Under the pieces are notes generated by a model that was not told the origin of the DNA, did no database searches, and worked only from the letters and a program-made list of their open reading frames with translations. DNA of 64,000 bases from Watersipora subatra (Eukaryota; Bryozoa; Gymnolaemata; Cheilostomatida; Watersiporidae), in assembly GCF_963576615.1 (NCBI RefSeq), contig NC_088714.1, positions 29,942,558 to 30,006,557 on the forward strand, written 5' to 3'. A program made the translations under genes and the position numbers. Within the stretch, counting starts at the first letter, position 1; every line of letters begins with the position of its first letter. Below are positions 55,971-64,000 of the stretch, in pieces.

Positions 55971-56324
55971 GTTGTTTCTCCAGTGTTTCACTTTATAACA
56001 TATCAACAGAAATATGTCGGTAAATTGAGCTTAATCCTGAATGAAGTGTTTTCAGACTTTCAAACACCTGCTGACACCTAGCGGAACTCTCTAATAGCTC
56101 TGAGCACTCACTAGCTAGCACTCACGCAGAGCTACTAGCCTCATTATTGACTTCAAACGAATGATATCCAGGCCCTTCATTCACCTCAATTAAGCTGTTT
56201 GCACGCTTCATTGCATCTATTCAAAACAATAGACTTATTACATATGTATAAGTTAATACTTCTTACACACATTTAATTTTGAGGTTGTAGTAAGGTGACT
56301 GTGCTGAACCACAATCCTGTGCTG

Positions 56325-56397
56325 AGCTAATGGGATACTTGTGCTGAGCTAATGAGATACTTGTGCTGAGCTAATGAGATACTTGTGCTAGTAACGA
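56325..56397. repeat. 22-bp repeat, 3 copies
   Basis: tgtgctgagctaatgagata plus ct, three tandem copies upstream of gene C. Confidence 0.85.
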
Positions 56398-56906
56398 GCA
56401 AAGAGTTCTAGTGCTATTGTTGTAACCTTTAGGTCAATCATTTTCTTATTGACTTCTTGTCAAATTACGGATGAATTTCAATTAGATAATTAAACGTTAT
56501 CATATACGCAGTCTCAGGCCTATATTTAGACTAGCGGTAAACATATTGATGTCCAAGGTTCCCTTCATTTCCAATCAGATAGCAGCAGGTGGATGTTTAA
56601 GACTGGTTCTCAGAAACCAGATGGAGTTTTGACACCAAACATTTTAATTACCTGACTGAAGGCATGGAGCATGCCTGTGTGAAGTTGGAATGAAATCACT
56701 ATAAAAAATATGTTGAGGCATATATTGTGCATGCAGACTAACAGACAGACACCACTAGGACAAAGTAGGGTTTATTAATATAAATTTAACAGAATTTACT
56801 CTGAATGGAGGTTGTTGTCTACTTTAGGATAATATTTGTTAAATGGCAGATTTGCTAGTGTTACTTCTCTATTGAACATTTTTATTCATGTTGAACCAAA
56901 CAACTA

Positions 56907-57389
56907 CCTGTAGTTGTCGACTTACGACTTAAGCAACATACGTCCACCCGAATATACTGCCACGCTTGCGGGAAGGTCAGGCAGTTCAGTGCGAGGCATA
57001 GCGTAAGCCGTTCTTCGTTATTTTCGTTAAGCTTTCTCGTTAATTTTTTCAATTGGGGCGAATTTTTTCTGCCACAAAATATCAACAATAATTTTTCTCG
57101 AAATTATAATTTGACGATTTGTGTACTGATTATATACATTGTTAAGAGATAATATGTTGCTCGCCATAGAGAGTTCGGCGTTATCCGTTATGGTAAAAAC
57201 GGATTCGCAAGCAGATAAATGATAAAGTCTGAGTTAAAAGTTTGAAGTTTACTAAAATACATACTAAAACTTTCTCAAAGTGTGTGTTTAGTAAGCTAAA
57301 CCCGTCTAACTCAGATCAGACTCAACCTACGTCCGAATCGACCCATGACTGGCCGGAAACAAAAGCGGTTGTAAGTCGATGACTACCTG
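56907..57389. mobile_element. TA-flanked MITE, 483 bp
   Basis: Left end CCTGTAGTTGTCGACTTACG and, reverse-complemented, right end CAGGTAGTCATCGACTTACA are inverted repeats flanked by TA. Non-autonomous, Tc1/mariner-type by its TA target. Confidence 0.8.
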
Positions 57390-57600
57390 TATAGCATATC
57401 TGAATACAGGCATAGAGGTCTAGCGCTCTGCAGTTACTAAAATGTAGCAGGACAAGCTGTAATGATGAGGGCACATCTACAGATAGAATCTGGTGATAAA
57501 TCTCGTAACATTTCTTATCTGTTGTCTGACATACAGCATATTTTTAATCAATCTAAAATAACAGGAGTGCTAGATATACATAAACACACATTTAAATATA

Positions 57601-58479
57601 CAGTAGACGCTCCTATAACCTATACCTCCTACAACGTAAATTTTAGAGAACGAAAAAAATTTATGGGAAGTTTTTGTGTTGCACTATGTAAAAAATTCCA
57701 TATAATGTAAAGGGTCAAGTCGGGTGAGTTCTCAAATTCTATTTGAATGGTAATCTATATCTCTGCACTTGCGAGAAAAAAAACGACTTGCGCATGATGT
57801 TATGTCTATTATATATACAGCTTCCAAGACATCTAGTTCATCGTGATGGACCGGCAGATGTGTCGACAACAGAAAATAGGTAGCTACGAACTTGTTCATA
57901 AATACATGTACTTATTATAATGACAACAGAGGCGATCGATTGGTGCAGGTGTTATGGGGTCGGTATATCAATCGAAATGTCATGAGGTGGAGTATCGTCG
58001 AAAGCTATCTTTTACCCAAACCTGGACCCCTGGATACAAATAGACAAACAAGTGATACAGCATTTTATAGTAAAAATATTTTTTGCTCTGATTTACTGTA
58101 GGAGTGGGAAATATTTGTTGTTAATTTTACTTTGCAGAATAGACTGCTGTTTGAAAAAATACGCAAATCGTTGTATATAAACATCGAAGATGTGCGCTAT
58201 CCATAATCTTATTGTAAAATCATGGTCCATCGCAATCATGGTCCATAAAACCAGTGAAATTGATAAGAAAAAGAAGAAAAGTTGATGGTGCAATCCAATA
58301 ATACTGCATCTACAGTACAGTCCACAAATTAAACAGTTAAGTCTAGCTTTTCCTTTTTTATGGCCAAAGGGGTGAGTTTGCGTAGATCTTGGAACAGCTT
58401 AGACAATTTACATGGATTTTACTGTTCTTATAACGTAAATCTCTATAACGTAAACATTTGAGGAATGGATTATTGACTA
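57601..58479 (+). mobile_element. DNA-transposon relic, family 'GTAGACGCTCC', copy 2
   Basis: Starts cagtagacgctcctataacc after TA. It matches 5770-6660 in reverse. The right end is cut off where the CCCTAGGACAC element begins (58480). No transposase recognised. Confidence 0.7.
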
Positions 58480-60019
58480 CCCTAGGACACTAATATTTCG
58501 CTAGTATTTAGTTTCGTGAGTAGCACACAGAGTAAAATTTCGCTGCAACTTAATTTCGCAGCTCTGATGAGTGCGAAAATATAGTGATGTGAAAATAAAT
58601 ACAGTGGAACAAACAAATTAGATTCCTCAGGTCCGGTCCTCTAGTAAAAAAAAGTTGTTATATTTGCGACTAGTTTGTATTTGTAACCCGCAGGTATAAA
58701 TGTATGGCAGAAATCGATAATTCAACGTGATCGCTTGCTGCCATTTGTTTCTTGGACTATCAATGACGTCTCGGTCCTTTCCGTCGTGACCGATATGGTA
58801 CCAATATTAGATCTCAAGTATTTATAGCAAGCGATGGCCATGGCACGTTTTGAGTTCACAATATTTCAAATTTAAAAAAAATCAAATACAGTACATGTCT
58901 CATAAAAAAGAAAATAGATAACAACCAACATCACAACCAGAACTGTATAACATGGTTGGACCTGGTGAGGGTTGTTATCGTTTTTGGTTGGCAGTAAAAT
59001 TCATCACTACAATAAGTATTATTTAATTGTATGACTTCACCTACCAGACTTTCATCCTCATCAGTTACAAATTCGGTGACTAAACTGATATCATCATCTT
59101 CTTCGTTTGTCTTGGTTTTTCCAAAAAAACTTGTTATCTTAATTTGCTTCGCCATGCTGCTCATTCGGTGTATTAACGAATTTACTAGAAATTTCCCAAT
59201 GAGCTCAATCACACACAAAATTATCTGCATTTCTAATATAACGATTTTGTTGTGGATATCAATGAACTACAGGGCCGTATTCCCTTGGACAGTTGGCCGG
59301 CTAAGACGCCCCAACTTTTTAGGAATTTCATAGTCCAACGGCTATAGAAAGGTTTTTATCGCTGTAGAATATCACTTTATTCGAAGCCATAGATACAAAC
59401 ATCAACTTTTAGTAGTTCTTAGGCGTCATTATTATCTTCATCAGCGGCAAAATATTCTTGTAAACGACTTCTATAAAGGTTTGCAAAATATCAAGTTTTA
59501 GCAAACATCTGCTTGCCCATATCCTACTTAATGAACTTGAAATAAAATCGGCAAAAATCATCTTTGTTAAAACGCTTAAAAGAAAAAGATGTCTTCTTTC
59601 TGAGCTTTTTAACTGCATGCAAGTTTTGCCTGTTTTAATTTTAAAACGTTTTGTCAGTCACATCAGCTAAAACAAAGCAAATCTCAAAAAATAGAAAAAT
59701 GTTGATACTTGCCAATAAAATTTTTTAAAACTTCACGTGAGAGGCCCGGCTGAGGCCCTACATAAGAGAAACCTGTTGGGAGCTTACAGCACCCCCCCCC
59801 CCCTCCTTCTCCACACCCCAGATGTTCATAACTAGTCGTCTAACATTAGCCACCCAACTTGCAACCAGTGAATACAGGCCTGCGTAGAACATAGCTATTT
59901 AATTTCGAATTTTCGCTAGTTTGTTATGATAGTTTAGTTTCGCGCAAGAATTTTTCGCGTGATGATGACTCCGCGAAAACGCGAAAGTTAGATGCCGCGA
60001 ATACTTAAGTGTCCTAGGG
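58480..60019. mobile_element. TIR element 'CCCTAGGACAC', 1.54 kb, TA-flanked
   Basis: Left CCCTAGGACACTAATATTTC and the reverse complement of the right CCCTAGGACACTTAAGTATT form TIRs, flanked by TA. Subterminal regions are rich in ttcgc/gcgaa words. It carries a possible coding exon on the minus strand (59045-59164). A 14-base run of C lies near 59790. Confidence 0.82.
59045..59164 (-). CDS. Possible first coding exon with PIP-box-like motif
   Basis: Forty codons from ATG (59162-59164) to a strong donor CTG/GTAGGT. The product begins MSSMAKQIKITSFFGK and continues with an acidic stretch (EEDDD, DEDES). QIKITSFF fits the PCNA-binding pattern Q-x-x-[ILM]-x-x-[FY]-[FY]. Short basic-plus-SFF N-termini followed by acidic tracts also occur in hAT- and ZMYM-type transposase-derived proteins. 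No second exon was found, so this may be a decayed transposase start, a captured host exon, or chance. Confidence 0.35.
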
Positions 60020-60021
60020 TA

Positions 60022-60652
60022 TTGTACTTTTCTTAAGTAGCACATGAACTATAAAACGTAATTGTAGTGATGTTTTTGTAATTTGATGCATTTAAAGGTC
60101 AAGGTTTAACTACAAACATTGAATAGAAACTCTTTCCAAGTTATTAGCATATCTAATATATCACTGATAGTACAAATATATGCAAAAACATACACATACA
60201 TGTACATATGATATAAATTGGTGAGTGAGATTCAAACTTTAGCAACATTGGTTGTTGTTCAGGTCTTGATGTATTTTTCACGCATGCTGTCTTATACTAA
60301 ATAAATAACTTTCGTAAGTGTTATTATACATTAAAGAGCTTACGGTAACTTCAAACGAACCAGTTTACACTCAAAGCAATACTGTTGTACATTAAGTAAA
60401 CAGTTTTCCCTTACACTGGTGTAGGTTGATTAGATGACCTTGACACACATACTGCTGTACACTATATAAATGGTCTTCGAAAGAAACTGTTGTATACCAA
60501 ATAGATGTCATTCGAATGAACACTTCAGTACACTCAATAGTTGACTTTAAAAAAAACCAACCATTGAGTGTACAAGCCTAAAATCTTGCTTGTCAAAGAG
60601 TTGATCATCAACTAAAAACTTGAACATTGAATCAATGACAATCTTTTCCATG
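60022..60652. other. Spacer, nothing recognised
   Basis: AT-rich sequence with several tacac(a/t)-type words at irregular spacing; no gene or clear array. Confidence 0.45.
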
Positions 60653-61754
60653 CAATACCTTGAACTGATTCCAAGATCTTCCAACTCACACCACTGCTAG
60701 TTACTGTAAATAAACTATCTCCACAAACAGTTTGGTTATAAATCTATTACCTTATTGATGAGAAGTGAAAGTCTCTCAACTCAGCTACTGCTCTCAGCCT
60801 AAAACGATGTATTTGCAATTCAACAAAGAAAGACTAATGCGATGAATCGATATTTATTAAAGCAAGGTTCGGCATTGATTGATTAGTAAAACATTATATT
60901 TATTCATGCTTCCTTTTGTGACGCAGGTTAGTATATGCTTGGTAGAATACTAACATCATATCAGTAGTCTAGCACTTGGGCATTTCAAAAAGAATTATCT
61001 AAATCTGCTTAACAAGTTGGATGTAGTGTATTATTTTAGAGGAAGAATTGCACACAACTGATTACAGTTAGGATTGGTAAATGATTGAGTCACCAGATAA
61101 AGTACATTAAATGTCTAACTGGAAGAGGTGGCTCTTGTTCACAAAACCTTTTTCTGGCAGTGATATCCCTGATTGAGTGACAGTGATATCCTTGAACTGA
61201 TTCCAAGATATCCTTCAATACCTTGAACTGATTCCAAGATCTTCCAACTCACACCACTGCTAGTTACTGTAAATAAACTATCTCCACAAACAGTTTGGTT
61301 ATAAATCTATTACCTTATTGATGAGAAGTGAAAGTCTCTCAACTCAGCTACTGCTCTCAGCCTAAAACGATGTATTTGCAATTCAACAAAGAAAGACTAA
61401 TGCGATGAATCGATATTTATTAAAGCAAGGTTCGGCATTGATTGATTAGTAAAACATTATATTTATTCATGCATCCTTTTGTGACGCAGGTTAGTATATG
61501 CTTGGTAGAATACTAACATCATATCAGTAGTCTAGCACTTGGGCATTTCAAAAAGAATTATCTAAATCTGCTTAACAAGTTGGATGTAGTGTATTATTTT
61601 AGAGGAAGAATTGCACACAACTGATTACAGTTAGGATTGGTAAATGATTGAGTCACCAGATAAAGTACATTAAATGTCTAACTGGAAGAGGTGGCTCTTG
61701 TTCACAAAACCTTTTTCTGGCAGTGATATCCCTGATTGAGTGACAGTGATATCC
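60653..61754. repeat. Recent tandem duplication, two ~539-bp copies, 563-bp offset
   Basis: Copies 60653-61191 and 61216-61754 are almost identical; I noticed a single difference (cttcc versus catcc, 60910 versus 61473). A 24-bp spacer separates them and repeats part of the unit. No coding content seen. Confidence 0.95.
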
Positions 61755-62104
61755 CTGAATGAGTGACAGCGGGAAAAACAACGTTTATAAGAAAAAACCC
61801 ACAAAAACCAGCCAGCAACTTACGGACTAATCAGTAATCACATGTCACTCGGTAATACAGAGAACTTCACATAGAATTGTAGCAATCAGCTCTACATTAT
61901 GAACACTTTAAAACTCAAGGATAAGTTACAAAAAAGTGGCGCTGTCAGAAATCTGGAAAGGGTACGAAAGAACAATTATAACGGAATTAAAAAAAGACAT
62001 ACCAGCTCAACAATGAAATAGTTTGTCAGTTACAAGATAACATATACTTCAAGTGGAATGATATTTGGTGATTCTACATAAAAGAATCTTGTTCAACAAC
62101 ACTA

Positions 62105-62415
62105 TTTTACTAACTCGGTGTTAGTGACACAGTGTTATAACATGGTGTTGACAACACGATGTTGCCAACACGATGTTAACAACACAGTGTTAACAACAGT
62201 GTTAACAACATGGCGGTAATAACATGACGTTAACAACACTTTGTTAACAACACCTTGTTAACAACATGCTGATAACAACACAATATTAACAACTAAATGT
62301 TAACAACTAGATGTTAACAACTAGATGCTAACAACTAGATGTTAATAAACTGGTGTTAACAGCATGGTGTTAGCAACATGGCATTAGCGACACGGTGTTA
62401 ACACACAGTTTTAAC
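62105..62415. repeat. Degenerate repeat (gttaacaacac(g/a)gt type)
   Basis: About 20 units of 13-18 bp built on aacaacatggtgtt-like words with variable spacing. Confidence 0.85.
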
Positions 62416-62807
62416 ACCATGCTGTATCACTCCTCTGGCACTTCTACATCTAGACTGACAAGCACATCTTGACAAACCAGCCAGATATTGTAGTGGTAGA
62501 CAAAAGGAGCAAGAGGGCTACTATAATAAACATAGCAGTATCCCATGACTAAAATTTCGCTGGCAAAAAACTGGAGCAAATTTTCCACTCGGAGAGGAGA
62601 TAGCAAAGTGCTGGAATGTGAAAACAACTGGATGTCTGGCAGTCATTAGAACATTTTATGTGTAATAACACCTGCTCATCAAGTGTGGCTTGGCCAAATA
62701 CCAGCAACACTTAACATAAGTGAGTTGCGAAAAAGCCCTGCCATCAGGAATGCTGAGATTTTACAGCACATTAATTATATCAGTACTTTTATCATATATT
62801 TCAGTAC

Positions 62808-63775
62808 TTGAGAGTCTTGGCTTTCCAATGAGCCTATATTCAATACACAAAGAATAATAGAACTATGAAAACCAGGGCGTCAAAAGTATGTCCTGCAATA
62901 AAAAACACTTGGTTGTGGTTCCCACAATGTGATGTCATAATTAGCATTTAGCGTTATGTCGTCGATCCCTTTCGTTGCCATTGAGGCTGCCCTTTTCTGT
63001 GACAATCGGTGCTCTTAAACCCAAAGAGCGCTAATAATAAACTAGGCTTCCAGATAATCAACAATGCCCGGGATCGTGCTAATGTCCGACCAATACATAC
63101 ACATATTCTGGGTTAATAGATTTCAGGTGATTGTTAGAGTTTGCTTTTTTTATCCTTTCGTTCATTTTAAACATTTATAGTAATTATTATCACATTGTTT
63201 TATATGCTTCTGTTCGTAATTCGTATCGCTTTCCATGTTGCTTTATAAATATGATTATGCTTCACTAAATATACTGTCGTTGATAAAGGTAATGAAATCA
63301 CATCGATTAAATTGTGACTTGCAGTGGCGTGGCCCTAGGACTATATGTCAATTGCACTCTCGTGAGATCACGTAATGCTTAAAATTAATTAGTCTCAGTC
63401 ATTCCCCTCAACATCACAATAAAAAGAGGGAGCTAGTGCATAATATCATCGGGAAAATATAGTATGGTGCTTTCAATCTGAGCTATTTATCATAGAAATA
63501 CACTGTACATGGAGAGCTAATGCCACTGATTCCTTTTTCATCTTCATTGGTTCTCTGGAGTTGTCCTACCTTCGCCTGCCACCAGCGACATTATCGTAGT
63601 TGATAAATAAGCGGTAATACTGCACAACACCGAATATGAAAATTGTGACATCATAGTTTGCGAGCCTATACCATTGAACATTTCATTGGTAGCGCTCTGA
63701 GGAAATCCTATAAACACCAACCAATGTTTGTCTCACCATGTGAAACAATGGTTCATTAGAAAGCCAAGATATTGA
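62808..63775. mobile_element. Candidate TIR element, about 0.97 kb
   Basis: gtcttggctttccaatgagc (left) and, reverse-complemented, atcttggctttctaatgaac (right) are imperfect inverted repeats of about 20-25 bp. Termini and target duplication are unclear. No coding content. Confidence 0.4.
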
Positions 63776-63924
63776 AGAACCTGAATAAGCTGAAACAGTA
63801 CTGATATATTTGATGTGCTTTAAGATCTTGGGGGATTGCTCAAACACAAATGTCTGTGGTGAAGACCCCAGCTTGAGGAGAAACTACCACTTACTTAGGT
63901 TAACGAAGGTGAGGAAACAACCAT

Positions 63925-64000
63925 ATATATACAAATTATATATTTTGCGTAATTTATACATTGTGTATATACATATACATATTTATATATATACATTGTG
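63925..64000. repeat. (TA)-rich low-complexity end of window
   Basis: atatatac/tatatatata runs with tacat words up to the window edge. Confidence 0.7.

Noticed and set aside
55993..56000. TATA box of gene C
   Set aside because: A TTATAAAG word lies only about 25-30 bp from the ATG, leaving almost no 5' UTR; kept only as a remark.
62427..62627. 66-residue minus-strand frame
   Set aside because: Hydrophobic with an in-frame stop, but no domain, partner exon or homology that I can recognise; it may be chance.

Overview
This is an AT-rich, intron-rich stretch of an animal nuclear genome, crowded with minisatellites and decayed transposable elements. The intron structure, the abundance of short 'acatgta'-type motifs, the tRNA-derived SINEs and the LINE remnants suggest a marine invertebrate, most plausibly a lophotrochozoan (mollusc- or bryozoan-like). 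That placement is inference. There are no bacterial features.

The only host protein-coding genes I can support are three tandem cytochrome P450 genes, all on the minus strand in head-to-tail order. From right to left: gene C (55970 to 39870, complete, 10 exons, 507 aa), gene B (27886 to 12864, complete, 10 exons, 505 aa) and gene A (10762 leftwards; exons 1-4 are in the window and exons 5-10 must lie beyond the left edge). I joined the exons by hand. Every junction is GT/AG and in frame. Exons 2-9 have the same lengths in B and C (199, 71, 201, 225, 139, 133, 115 and 146 bp), and the A exons present match too. The proteins look like microsomal CYP2-clan enzymes: N-terminal anchor, proline hinge, AGxET-type I-helix, ExxR, PxRF and the haem Cys loop. 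All three lack the usual Trp of the C-helix WxxxR motif. A relic copy of exon 6 in intron 3 of gene C, together with duplicated non-coding blocks, points to further rounds of duplication.

Region by region. 1-10762: gene A, with a 57-bp minisatellite in intron 4, a foldback element in intron 3, and a DNA-transposon relic, a SINE and a hAT-like MITE in intron 2. 10763-12863: intergenic. 12864-27886: gene B, with many minisatellites, including a ~2-kb array whose transcript would contain no G and which ends beside the exon 6 acceptor. 27887-39869: intergenic, with a TIR element, a GT microsatellite, a LINE interrupted by a TTAA-flanked DNA element and partly inverted, and a 2.5-kb 29-bp minisatellite. 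39870-55970: gene C, with a nested inverted-repeat complex, several MITEs and more minisatellites. 55971-64000: repeats only, including a 1.54-kb TIR element carrying a possible coding exon with a PIP-box-like motif, and a recent 563-bp-period tandem duplication.

A recurring theme is that minisatellites arise inside transposable elements: in a SINE A-box, a SINE tail, a DNA-transposon subterminal region and a LINE ORF2. I found no convincing novel multi-gene system. The most notable items are the P450 cluster with its altered C-helix, the G-free intron array, and the transposon-born minisatellites.
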